Positions 15,687 through 23,263 of a stretch of DNA of 64,000 nt are shown piece by piece. Within the stretch, counting starts at the first letter, position 1. Every line of letters begins with the position of its first letter. The stretch is from UBA4729 sp039931245 (lineage in GTDB: Bacteria; Patescibacteriota; Saccharimonadia; Saccharimonadales; UBA4665): NCBI GenBank assembly GCA_039931245.1, contig JBDTSH010000016.1:62001-126000 (forward strand), written 5' to 3'. A model generated the notes under the pieces. The model saw only the letters and a program-made list of their open reading frames with translations. It did no database searches and was not told where the DNA came from. The translations under genes and the position numbers were made by a program.

Positions 15687-16226
15687 TTATAAGTGAAGTC
15701 GATCAATTTGGGATAGTGGCACGAACGTCTTCGAGGACGGGTCCGGTCCGTCGATGCCAATCTGGTAACTTCGTAGGTCAACTGAATAACATAAACCTTT
15801 AATTAATACCGATTCGCCGGTTTGGGGGTGACCGATCTTGATAGGTGTACCTTGATCATGCAACTCGAGCATGGCTACGACTAGAGCCTCGACGTTGGCT
15901 GCAATTGTTTCGTCGACTTTGGCGTCGAGGAGCGAATGTTCTTCAGGGCTGTGCCAACTTTCCATAAAACTTAGCCAGCGAAGCTGCTCGTCAGAGAGGC
16001 GGGAGGTTGTATCGAGGAACTCCGCGATTACTTGTAATTGTTCAACGGGAGAAAACATGTCTTCAGAGGAATGGCGTGGTTTAGGGGCCTCAGACGACTG
16101 ACTGCCGGAGAATACACTGGGCAAGCCAGCTGTTGGTACTATATTCTTGGCTTGAGACGAGTGAAGATACGCCGGGCTTAAAGGCGATAGTAGGCTGGTT
16201 GGTTCGTGCTCTAAACTCATTTGCAT
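15687..16226 (-). CDS. Hypothetical protein, 179 aa
   Basis: Unrecognised. Residues 1-55 are Ser/Pro-rich and probably disordered; residues 56-130 are helical (PVEQLQVIAEFLDT, DEQLRWLSFMESWHS, VEALVVAMLELHDQG); the C-terminal third looks like a small beta domain (IKIGHPQTGESVLIKGLCYSV). No membrane segment. AAGG 3 nt before ATG 16226, or 9 nt before a second ATG two codons in, is the only ribosome site, so the true start may be the second ATG (16220). TACAAT lies 15 nt upstream. Confidence 0.65.
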   Translation of the reverse strand: MQMSLEHEPTSLLSPLSPAYLHSSQAKNIVPTAGLPSVFSGSQSSEAPKPRHSSEDMFSPVEQLQVIAEFLDTTSRLSDEQLRWLSFMESWHSPEEHSLLDAKVDETIAANVEALVVAMLELHDQGTPIKIGHPQTGESVLIKGLCYSVDLRSYQIGIDGPDPSSKTFVPLSQIDRLHL

Positions 16227-16298
16227 TTACCTTATGAAATTATTGTAATCATTTATAGCCAAAAAACAATACTCTCTCGAAGGTTCCCTAGCTAGATG

Positions 16299-16868
16299 CT
16301 AAAAGTCGATTCCCTTATTGGCGAGAAACTTATCGTCGAAATGGTGTTTGATTTTTTTCATTTCGGTAGCAATGTCGACCAGCGCCAGCAGTTCAGTTGG
16401 AAAGTTACGGCCGGTTAAACATAGACTGGTCTGAGGCGCGCGATCCCTGATTAGGACTGCTAGCTGCTCGACGCTGAGTAAACCATCGTGAACGGCGTTA
16501 TTTACCTCATCACAGATAACGAGATCATACTCGCCGCCGCTAGCGGCCTTGAGCGCCTCGTTATACGTCGTCAGCGCTGCTTGCCGGTGCTGGAGCTCCG
16601 TGACATCGGGCTGGCTCAAATCGCCGGCTTTATAAAAACCTTTGCCTCCTTTATAGAAATAGAGGTCGTCTTTATAGATAGGCATGATGTCGCGGATAAA
16701 TACGTGCTCGCCGACGCCCCAATATTTTATGAATTGGATGAAGGCGACTTTCCAACGATTGCCGAGGGCACGCGTCATCAGCCCAAGGCTAGCGCTCGTC
16801 TTCCCCTTGCTGTCTCCGGTGTAGACAATTATTACCGATTGTTTGGTTTGGTAATCCTCAAAACTCAT
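16299..16868 (-). CDS. cobO: Cob(I)yrinic acid a,c-diamide adenosyltransferase (CobO/BtuR family)
   Basis: 189 aa. Transfers adenosyl from ATP to cob(I)alamin or its precursor. P-loop variant VYTGDSKGKTSAS (family usually GDGKGKT), then MTRALGNRWKVAFIQFIK, LVICDEVNNAV (Walker-B-like) and SLCLTGRNFPTEL. No other cobalamin gene is present, so a salvage role or another use is likely. ATG 16868 is supported by TACAAT (16877-16882) ending 8 nt upstream and by the family N-terminus; a longer open frame to 16985 would contain this promoter and is rejected. Confidence 0.9.
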   Translation of the reverse strand: MSFEDYQTKQSVIIVYTGDSKGKTSASLGLMTRALGNRWKVAFIQFIKYWGVGEHVFIRDIMPIYKDDLYFYKGGKGFYKAGDLSQPDVTELQHRQAALTTYNEALKAASGGEYDLVICDEVNNAVHDGLLSVEQLAVLIRDRAPQTSLCLTGRNFPTELLALVDIATEMKKIKHHFDDKFLANKGIDF

Positions 16869-17190
16869 GTAAGTCCATTGTACACAAACTATAGTCAGGG
16901 AGTGTACCCGGTATTTTATTCCGGGTTTTAGCCCCTTACCGAAGTTTGGTTTCAGGGTAATGAGCGTGTCGACAACACCAATCATAATGACAAATTAACC
17001 TGTAGCCGGCGGTTACTCATGGGCAACCAGTAGAAATTGATATCTGACAGATTCATTACTTGACGGGGCAAGCCTACTTTATACCAACTCCAAACATCTT
17101 CAGGATTTGAATTCTCACCAGGACCGAATAACAACGCAGTTAGACAAATGAATCAACTATTAAGTGGCAATTTCTAGAAGGAGGGGCCGA

Positions 17191-17727
17191 TTAACTTGCC
17201 GAGGATAGAGTATCGCGCTGGGCGCGGGCATCCAGTTTTTGCTTTTTCCAGACTATAGAACGGTCAATTAAAGTCGCGACGCGCGATAGCCGGGTGGCTT
17301 CGACGGATTTAGCGGCTTTCTGGTCTTCTCGCTCATCACCTTTTTTGACGGCTCGTTCTCTTGACCTGAGCGCCAGGTGTTCTTTAAGTAATTGTTGGTG
17401 TTTAGGGTCGATATCCAGAGCGTGTTCAGTAGACTCATCAAACTCAATCTTTTTATCGTCGCCCCTGACAAACGTCTCTGTTAAAAGTTTCTGCGGGCTA
17501 CGGTCGGTTTTTGACTGCAGAGCGTCATGCAAATCGAAAGTAACCGTCCCTTGCATAGCAAACTCGCCAAGGCTTTTCAGTACGCTTTGGAAACCTTCGG
17601 GATTTTTATGGATTTCTCGGTTTAATTCAGCCATTCTTCCCCTCACATCCGCTTCACCGATCTCTGTGAGAATTATTTTTGGCTGTTCCGTCAATATTTG
17701 TGTTGTATTGGGCACGGCTTCAGTCAT
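17191..17727 (-). CDS. Hypothetical protein, 178 aa
   Basis: Unrecognised, strongly charged and mostly helical, with a Lys/Arg/Glu-rich C-terminal half (KEHLALRSRERAVKKGDERE, about 113-132) that could form a coiled coil. No Cys or membrane segment. ATG 17727 is well supported by AAGGAG 5 nt upstream; TATGAT about 20 nt upstream is a plausible -10. Stands alone between cobO and the glutaredoxin. Confidence 0.65.
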   Translation of the reverse strand: MTEAVPNTTQILTEQPKIILTEIGEADVRGRMAELNREIHKNPEGFQSVLKSLGEFAMQGTVTFDLHDALQSKTDRSPQKLLTETFVRGDDKKIEFDESTEHALDIDPKHQQLLKEHLALRSRERAVKKGDEREDQKAAKSVEATRLSRVATLIDRSIVWKKQKLDARAQRDTLSSAS

Positions 17728-17815
17728 GGCTGCTCCTTAAACATCATAGTAACTTAATCTTAGCAGATAAGTAACAGATAGAGAGTGACATTTATTACAC
17801 TGTCCAAGCGTACTG

Positions 17816-18055
17816 CTACTGAGCAAGAGCGGCGTCGATGGCTGGGCGGTCAAAGCCGATAATTATCTTGCCGTTGATATCGATGACGGGAATACCGCGT
17901 TGACCGGATTTGTCGACGGCTTCTGCCATGAAGGTCGGGTCGGTATCGACATCTTTGTCAGTGTATTTGACGCCTATTTTATCAAAATAAGCTTTGGCGG
18001 CGTGGCAAAACGCACACCAGGTTGCAGTGTAGACGGTGATGTTGGGTTCATTCAT
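17816..18055 (-). CDS. Glutaredoxin-like thiol-disulfide protein
   Basis: 79 aa thioredoxin-fold protein with active-site CAFC in YTATWCAFCHAAKAYFD (residues about 9-25), the cis-proline GIPVIDING and C-terminal GFDRPAIDAAL. Resembles the NrdH/YruB-like short glutaredoxins that reduce disulfides or support ribonucleotide reductase. TATCAT (18062-18067) ends 6 nt before ATG 18055. A 7-bp inverted repeat (18069-18087) lies immediately upstream of that -10 and may be an operator. Confidence 0.9.
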   Translation of the reverse strand: MNEPNITVYTATWCAFCHAAKAYFDKIGVKYTDKDVDTDPTFMAEAVDKSGQRGIPVIDINGKIIIGFDRPAIDAALAQ

Positions 18056-18068
18056 GATTTAATGATAA

Positions 18069-18087
18069 CACTATATTTCGTATAGTG
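18069..18087. promoter_or_regulatory. Perfect 7-bp inverted repeat upstream of glutaredoxin
   Basis: CACTATA-TTTCG-TATAGTG. On the minus strand it lies directly upstream of the -10 hexamer, in the spacer/-35 zone, where a bound protein would block or recruit polymerase. No T-run follows, so a terminator is unlikely. Confidence 0.5.
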
Positions 18088-18193
18088 AAAACATTTTCTG
18101 TTCAGTGCTCAATGGAACCACTCGGTAGCTACTGCGAGAGTAACCCAAGACGGGGAAGGTAGCCTTTTAGAGGCAGTCGAGAAATTCGAGTGC

Positions 18194-18223
18194 TTGAATA
18201 ACCGGTGTCTCCCCTGGTATACT
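18194..18223 (+). promoter_or_regulatory. Promoter of the ATP synthase operon
   Basis: TTGAAT (18194-18199), 18-nt spacer, extended -10 TGGTATACT (hexamer 18218-18223). Predicted start lies within a few nucleotides of the ATG at 18232, so the operon mRNA is probably leaderless. The TGGTATACT core also precedes the PAS gene (48663) and the FNR-like gene (58145). Confidence 0.7.
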
Positions 18224-18231
18224 AGCTATTA

Positions 18232-18555
18232 ATGGTTAAAAACAGTGCGACAACTAAGTCAGCACCGACAGATTCTGCTGCCGTGTCTTCGAATAAGCCA
18301 GCAACAGGTGGCAAGAACACCCAAGTTCTGTTCAACAGCGCCGCAATAGGTATGAGCTGGCAGCTTGCCGTCGTGGTGATTGCACCAATTGTTGGTGGCT
18401 ATAAACTCGACACCTGGGCGCATAGCTCGCCGCTATGGACTCTGGTCGGCTTAGTGGTTGCCATGGGGGGCATGATATTGGTCGTGCGGCGTACTTTGAG
18501 TGACTTTAATGAGATGACAAAAAGTGATCCCACCGATCTTAAGGAGAATAAGTAA
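18232..18555 (+). CDS. AtpZ/AtpI-like ATP synthase accessory protein
   Basis: 107 aa, first gene of the ATP synthase operon. A Ser/Thr/Ala-rich N-terminus (1-30) is followed by two membrane helices (about 42-60 and 68-86) with the PF09527 pattern GMSWQLAVVVIAPIVGGYKLD. Such proteins assist c-ring assembly or Mg2+/Ca2+ handling. The last codon overlaps the atpB start (TAATG). No Shine-Dalgarno; extended -10 TGGTATACT ends 8 nt before the ATG. Confidence 0.87.
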   Translation: MVKNSATTKSAPTDSAAVSSNKPATGGKNTQVLFNSAAIGMSWQLAVVVIAPIVGGYKLDTWAHSSPLWTLVGLVVAMGGMILVVRRTLSDFNEMTKSDPTDLKENK

Positions 18556-19400
18556 TGATTTTGAACTTGATACACGCATTTGCCGATGCCGGCCCGAGCG
18601 TCCACGTCGCCCCAGCCGAGGTGTTTCATTGGGGCGGTCTCGTTATTACGAATTCGATATTGTATGGTTGGATTTGTACCGTTTTAATCATCGTCCTACT
18701 AGTAACTGTTGCCCACCGGGTTACCGTAAAACCTAAAGGGGGTGTCACTCAGTTTATCGAGGCCGGTGCAGAATTTATAACTGCCCTGGTCGTGAATACA
18801 TTTGACGATAAAGCAAAGGGCCGTAAATACGTACCATTCTTTGTGACGCTGTTTTTCTTTCTATTGCTCAGTAACTGGCTGGGTCTATTACCTGGTGTTG
18901 GCGAAGCTCTACACATTGGCGATACGCCGTTGCTGCGACCATTCACGGCTGATCTAAACGGCACCTTAGCCGCGGGCATCATTACGATGGGAGTGGTATA
19001 CAGCGCCTCTATCCGCGAATCCGGCGGGGTTCTCAACTATATCCGGCATTTCTTTGTCGGTAACCCGCTCAATCCGCTCTATTTTGTTATCGGAATTCTC
19101 GAAATGATCACAGACGTGACGCGGGTGTTTAGCCTGTCGCTTCGTTTATTTTTGAATGTCACTATCGGTGAAATTGTCATTGCCGTCTTTTCCTACTTAG
19201 GGCACGTGGCAGCGCCACTGGCCGCTATGCCATTCACTCTGGTGGAGATGTTTGTGGGCGCCCTCCAGGCCTATATCTTTACTATTTTGAGCTTGATGTA
19301 CCTGGCGATCGCCGTTAACCACGCCGGTGAACACCAGCATCAAGACTTGACCGAAGAATCGGTTCCTGAAACAATGGGGTTACAGCCGGGCAAAGCCTAG
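18555..19400 (+). CDS. atpB: ATP synthase F0 subunit a
   Basis: 281 aa integral membrane subunit that forms the proton half-channels against the c-ring. The essential arginine is in SLSLRLFLNVTIGE (usual motif has Gly where Leu stands, RLFGN). Other family blocks: NWLGLLPGVGE, PFTLVEMFVGALQAYIFTIL and C-terminal YLAIAVNHAGEH. Preceded by AAGGAG and a 1-bp TAATG overlap with the accessory gene. Confidence 0.96.
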   Translation: MILNLIHAFADAGPSVHVAPAEVFHWGGLVITNSILYGWICTVLIIVLLVTVAHRVTVKPKGGVTQFIEAGAEFITALVVNTFDDKAKGRKYVPFFVTLFFFLLLSNWLGLLPGVGEALHIGDTPLLRPFTADLNGTLAAGIITMGVVYSASIRESGGVLNYIRHFFVGNPLNPLYFVIGILEMITDVTRVFSLSLRLFLNVTIGEIVIAVFSYLGHVAAPLAAMPFTLVEMFVGALQAYIFTILSLMYLAIAVNHAGEHQHQDLTEESVPETMGLQPGKA

Positions 19401-19462
19401 GCGTCTCTCAGGTGAGTTAATCAAATAATGTTATTTAAGTAATTTAAGGAGTTAGAGTCAAC

Positions 19463-19693
19463 ATGGTATATCTTGCAGATGCAATCAACACAGCAATTAT
19501 CGGTAAAGGCCTCATGGTGGGGTTTGGTTTTATCGGCCCAGCAATCGGCATCGGTCTCATCGGCGGCAACTACCTGCAAGCCGTCGGTCGTAACCCAGAA
19601 GCCGCAAAATTCTTTGGCCAGGCCTTGGTCTTCGTGGCTATCGTTGAGCTTTTCGGATTGCTCGCCTTTGCATCAACCTTCATCGTCAAATAG
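19463..19693 (+). CDS. atpE: ATP synthase F0 subunit c
   Basis: 76 aa hairpin of two helices. Helix 1 carries the glycine motif (GFIGPAIGIGLIGG, about 22-35), the polar loop is RNPEA, and helix 2 holds ion-binding Glu62 in FVAIVELFGLLAF. The Na+-type ligands (Gln in helix 1, Ser/Thr after the Glu) are absent, so proton coupling is inferred. AAGGAG sits about 10 nt before ATG 19463. The 62-nt gap to atpB is the largest in the operon, as is common before the highly translated c subunit. Confidence 0.96.
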   Translation: MVYLADAINTAIIGKGLMVGFGFIGPAIGIGLIGGNYLQAVGRNPEAAKFFGQALVFVAIVELFGLLAFASTFIVK

Positions 19694-19711
19694 AACTAGG
19701 ACTTTTATATA

Positions 19712-20254
19712 ATGCCCATTTTACAAACAGTAACTAATTTCGGAGATTCGAGTCCATCCGGACTCGGCGCACTCGGTATCAGCGGCCAGGCTTTGCTTAT
19801 CCAATTGGTGACCTTCGCGCTGGCTTACTTGGTATTGCGCCGCTATGCCTTTAAACCAATTCTAAAAGTTCTTGATGATCGTCGCCAAACAATTGAAAGT
19901 GGCGTTGCCTTGGGCGAAAAAATGCAAAAAGAACAGGCGGTGCTCGAGGCTAAAATCGCCGCGAGCCTGCATGATGCCCGCGAGCAAGCCGATGATATTG
20001 TCACCCAGTCCCAGGATACGGCCCGCGATACGATTCGTGAAGCCGAAGACCGGGCCCGCCAAAAGGCCGACAACATACTTAAGGACGCCAGCGTTGTCGC
20101 CGAGCAGGACGTCGCCCGGATGCGCAAAGCATTAGAGGGTGAGATCGTCGGTCTTATTTCGGCCGCGACGGAAGTCATTATCGACGAAAAGGTTGATGCC
20201 ACCAAAGATGCTGCATTGATCGACCGGGCACTGAAGGGTCACGCCCGAGCATGA
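19712..20254 (+). CDS. atpF: ATP synthase F0 subunit b
   Basis: 180 aa peripheral-stalk subunit: membrane helix at about 25-42 (QALLIQLVTFALAYLVLRRY), then YAFKPILKVLDDRRQTIE and a long charged coiled coil to the end, with frequent Arg/Glu/Ala. AGGA lies 10-14 nt upstream of ATG 19712. The stop overlaps the atpH start (ATGA). Confidence 0.95.
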   Translation: MPILQTVTNFGDSSPSGLGALGISGQALLIQLVTFALAYLVLRRYAFKPILKVLDDRRQTIESGVALGEKMQKEQAVLEAKIAASLHDAREQADDIVTQSQDTARDTIREAEDRARQKADNILKDASVVAEQDVARMRKALEGEIVGLISAATEVIIDEKVDATKDAALIDRALKGHARA

Positions 20255-20655
20255 AAACCCCCCGTCACGTTGTCGCTATCGCTCTCGCCAAACGCTCGAT
20301 GCAAAGTCCCGATCTTAAAGGCTTGAGCGGCGAAATAGCCGCTTACTTACTCGATGAGCGACGGACTGGTGAGCTCGATTCGCTCATTCGCGACATCATG
20401 CAGTACCGAGCCGATCACGGTATTGTAGAAGTGGTCGCTGTCACCGCTCACCCACTGAACGCCGCCGTTCGCGTCGACATTGAGAAGCAGGTTAAACACC
20501 TCTATCCAGCGGCCACTATGGTAGTCATTGCCGAACGGCATGATAAGCGCGTTATCGGAGGAGTGCGTCTCGAGCTCGCTAATCAGCAACTAGATTTAAG
20601 TGTCCGTAACAAATTGAACCATCTTAAGCAACTCACAGCTGCAGGAAAGGAATAA
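20251..20655 (+). CDS. atpH: ATP synthase F1 subunit delta (short form)
   Basis: 134 aa, about 40-50 residues shorter than typical delta/OSCP (around 175-180). The C-terminal signature is intact (DKRVIGGVRLELANQQLDLSVRNKLNHL), and EVVAVTAHPLNAA precedes it as usual; the loss is in the N-terminal helical domain that normally binds the top of the alpha subunits. Starts at ATGA overlap with atpF. Joins the F1 head to the b-stalk. Confidence 0.92.
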   Translation: MKTPRHVVAIALAKRSMQSPDLKGLSGEIAAYLLDERRTGELDSLIRDIMQYRADHGIVEVVAVTAHPLNAAVRVDIEKQVKHLYPAATMVVIAERHDKRVIGGVRLELANQQLDLSVRNKLNHLKQLTAAGKE

Positions 20656-20658
20656 TCA

Positions 20659-22209
20659 ATGGCTGAAGCTTCGATTAAAGATTTATCAGATGACATTCGA
20701 GCAGCAATTGCTCAACTAAAGGCTCGTCCGGAGATAGAAAACGTTGGCGTCATTACCCGCGTTGGTGATGGAATTGCCTGGGTCTATGGGCTCAGCAAGG
20801 CGGGATATAACGAAATGCTCGAAATTGATGGCGTCAGTGGCCAAAAAATTACGGCTTTCGCTTTCAACCTCGGTGAGGACGAAATTGGCGCGGTATTGCT
20901 CGGCGAAGACACCGAAGTTAAAGCTGGCGCAACCGTTCGACTGAGCGGAAAAGTTTTGGAAGTTCCAGTTGGACCGGAGTTAATCGGCCGCGTTGTCGAT
21001 CCGTTGGGCAATCCTCTCGATGGGGGCGAACCTATCAAGACTACCCTGCGTAGCCGGGTAGAACGTCCGGCACCTGGTGTTCTCGACCGTAAAAGTGTTC
21101 ATGAGCCCCTCATGACCGGACTGATGGCGATTGACGCCATTGTGCCGATTGGTCGTGGCCAGCGGGAGTTGATTATTGGGGACCGACAAACCGGTAAGAC
21201 TGCTATTGCGATCGATACCATGGTCAACCAAGCCCGCCAGAAAACTGGCGTCATCAATGTTTACGTCGCCATTGGCCAGAAACTTTCTAAAGTTGCTGCC
21301 CTTCAAGAACGCCTGAAGCGCGAAGGCGTTATGGAGCAGACTATTATCGTTGCTACTAGCCCCGCCGACCCGGCCGCTATGCTGTACTTAGCGCCCTACA
21401 CTGGTGCCGCTATAGGTGAGTATTTCCGCGATAACGGCCAGCACGCCCTCATCATCTATGATGATTTGTCCAAGCACGCTGCCGCCTACCGCCAAATGTC
21501 CTTATTACTGCGCCGCCCACCGGGCCGCGAAGCCTATCCAGGCGACGTATTTTATCTGCACTCACGCTTGCTCGAACGCTCCGCTAAATTGAGCGATGCT
21601 CTTGGTGCCGGATCATTGACGGCTCTGCCAATCATTGAAACTCAGGCCGGTGACATTAGCGCTTACATCCCCACCAATGTCATTTCGATTACCGATGGTC
21701 AAATTTTCTTGGAAACGAACTTGTTTTACCAAGGTATTCGCCCGGCTATTTCAGTTGGATTGTCGGTATCCCGCGTCGGTGGTGCCGCCCAGACGAAGGC
21801 TATTAAGGCCGTCGCCGGTGGTTTGAAGTTGAGCTTGGCTCAGTTCCGCGAACTTGCCGCCTTTAGTCAATTCTCAACCGATTTGGATCCGGAAACTCGT
21901 CATACGATTGAACGCGGACAGCGCTTAACAGAACTCCTCAAACAGCCGCAGTTCAGTCCGTACGCCGTATGGGAAATGTATGCCACTTTGTTGGCCGCCA
22001 CCCAAGGGGCCTTTGATGAAGTCCCGCTCGATAAGCTTAAAACGGCCGAAGTTGCTTTGTACCGCGAGCTGAGTAGTAAACACCCGAAACTGGTCAAGAC
22101 TATCAATACTGGTGCGAAACCATCTGAAGCCGATCAGACGGCTGTTCTAAAGGTTGCAAATGAAATCGCCGCTAGCTACGCCGACAAACTCGCGAAAGCC
22201 AAAGGTTAG
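20659..22209 (+). CDS. atpA: ATP synthase F1 subunit alpha
   Basis: 516 aa, full length. Non-catalytic nucleotide-binding subunit: beta-barrel N-terminal domain, Walker A GDRQTGKT (174-181), IIYDDLSKHA, and the signature PAISVGLSVSRVGGAAQ. ATG 20659 lies 3 nt after the atpH stop with AAGGA upstream. Nothing unusual in sequence. Confidence 0.98.
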   Translation: MAEASIKDLSDDIRAAIAQLKARPEIENVGVITRVGDGIAWVYGLSKAGYNEMLEIDGVSGQKITAFAFNLGEDEIGAVLLGEDTEVKAGATVRLSGKVLEVPVGPELIGRVVDPLGNPLDGGEPIKTTLRSRVERPAPGVLDRKSVHEPLMTGLMAIDAIVPIGRGQRELIIGDRQTGKTAIAIDTMVNQARQKTGVINVYVAIGQKLSKVAALQERLKREGVMEQTIIVATSPADPAAMLYLAPYTGAAIGEYFRDNGQHALIIYDDLSKHAAAYRQMSLLLRRPPGREAYPGDVFYLHSRLLERSAKLSDALGAGSLTALPIIETQAGDISAYIPTNVISITDGQIFLETNLFYQGIRPAISVGLSVSRVGGAAQTKAIKAVAGGLKLSLAQFRELAAFSQFSTDLDPETRHTIERGQRLTELLKQPQFSPYAVWEMYATLLAATQGAFDEVPLDKLKTAEVALYRELSSKHPKLVKTINTGAKPSEADQTAVLKVANEIAASYADKLAKAKG

Positions 22210-22218
22210 GATCGCCTC

Positions 22219-23091
22219 GTGGCCAGCACAATTACCCTCAAACGACGCATCACGTCCATAAAAAACACTCGCCAGATCACCAAGGCTATGCAGATGGTGT
22301 CGGCCAGCAAGATGCGCCGCGCCCAAGATTACGCCTTCCGATCACGAGCTTATCGGGAGTTGGCCTTTAGCTTACTGGAACGATTGGACGCTATGAAAGA
22401 AGTCGATCGCCAACCGCTTTTCACCCCCCGACCCGTTAAAACTCGTCTCTATATTGTAGTCACAAGTAATAGTGGACTAGCGGGAGCATATAATGCCAAT
22501 GTTTTGAAGCTTTTAACCCAGTCGCTGCGGGCTGATCGCGATAATAAGGTCGCTAGCCGCCTGATTATGATTGGCAGCAAGGGGGCTCAGTTTGCTCGTC
22601 GCCTAGAGAATGTTGACCTGTTGGCCGTCTACACTGAATTTAAAGACCAACCGGATGCCAATGATGTTCGCCCGATACTCAATATGTTAATGGAACAATT
22701 TAACGACCAATTAGCCGATGAAGTCCAGCTCATATATACGATGTTTAAGTCAAATCTCGTCCAAGAAGCCCAGAAGCTTCAGCTCTTGCCTGCTACTCTT
22801 GATACCGTGGATAACAAAACCATGGGTGCGGATATTAGTAACTTTGAACCGGATGTGAACACCGTTATCGAACAAGTTACCACGCGTTTAGTTGAAGCCG
22901 AATTATGGCAGGCTGTACTGGAAAGTCTCGCCAGTGAGCATTCGATGCGAATGATCTCGATGAAAAACGCTACCGACAATGCCAACGAATTGATCGATGA
23001 TTACACTTTGGAATACAATACTGCCCGTCAGGCAGCCATCACTCAGGAACTCGCCGAAATTACTGGCGGTGCGGAGGCCCTCAATGGGTGA
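22219..23091 (+). CDS. atpG: ATP synthase F1 subunit gamma
   Basis: 290 aa central shaft. N-terminal helix ITLKRRITSIKNTRQITKAMQMVSASKM (quoted in part: RQITKAMQMVSASKM) and the C-terminal helix SMKNATDNANELIDDYTLEY with RQAAITQELAEI are diagnostic. GTG start at 22219, 10 nt after the atpA stop; the AGGAT spanning that stop is the only ribosome-site candidate. Its last 8 bases overlap the start of an unrecognised small ORF. Confidence 0.97.
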   Translation: MASTITLKRRITSIKNTRQITKAMQMVSASKMRRAQDYAFRSRAYRELAFSLLERLDAMKEVDRQPLFTPRPVKTRLYIVVTSNSGLAGAYNANVLKLLTQSLRADRDNKVASRLIMIGSKGAQFARRLENVDLLAVYTEFKDQPDANDVRPILNMLMEQFNDQLADEVQLIYTMFKSNLVQEAQKLQLLPATLDTVDNKTMGADISNFEPDVNTVIEQVTTRLVEAELWQAVLESLASEHSMRMISMKNATDNANELIDDYTLEYNTARQAAITQELAEITGGAEALNG

Positions 23092-23263
23092 AATGAATAG
23101 ATATTGCCACTATCGGCCTAATACACACTGGGTCGACTTAGGCTGTTACTTGCCTATCCCAGAAAGCCAAGCCCCGCTCCCGTCACCGAGCGAACCGGAA
23201 TCAGAAACATTAGCAGTAACAGCACCAGAAGTAGTAGAACCAATTCAGAAAGAGGAGCAGTAA
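23084..23263 (+). CDS. Small unrecognised ORF between atpG and atpD
   Basis: 59 aa (MGEMNRYCHYRPNTHWVDLG then a Pro/Glu/Ser-rich acidic tail ending QKEEQ). It starts inside atpG (8-bp overlap; GGAGG about 7 nt upstream at 23073-23077) and ends TAATG, sharing one base with atpD, so it is coupled on both sides. Two Cys and two His near the N-terminus could bind metal or be chance. An ATG three codons in is an alternative start. It has no counterpart in the standard atp operon. Possible roles: accessory subunit, assembly factor, or merely a translated spacer keeping ribosomes flowing into atpD. Confidence 0.7.
   Translation: MGEMNRYCHYRPNTHWVDLGCYLPIPESQAPLPSPSEPESETLAVTAPEVVEPIQKEEQ

Noticed and set aside
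16869..16985. 39-residue N-terminal extension of the cobalamin adenosyltransferase
   Set aside because: It would contain the TACAAT promoter element, and family members start at the shorter position.
19463..19693. Sodium-type ATP synthase c subunit
   Set aside because: The Gln in helix 1 and Ser/Thr after the ion-binding Glu that coordinate Na+ are missing, so proton coupling is more likely.
22997..23083. Upstream extension of the small ORF before atpD
   Set aside because: That part overlaps atpG in another frame; the coupling overlap at 23084 is the likely start.
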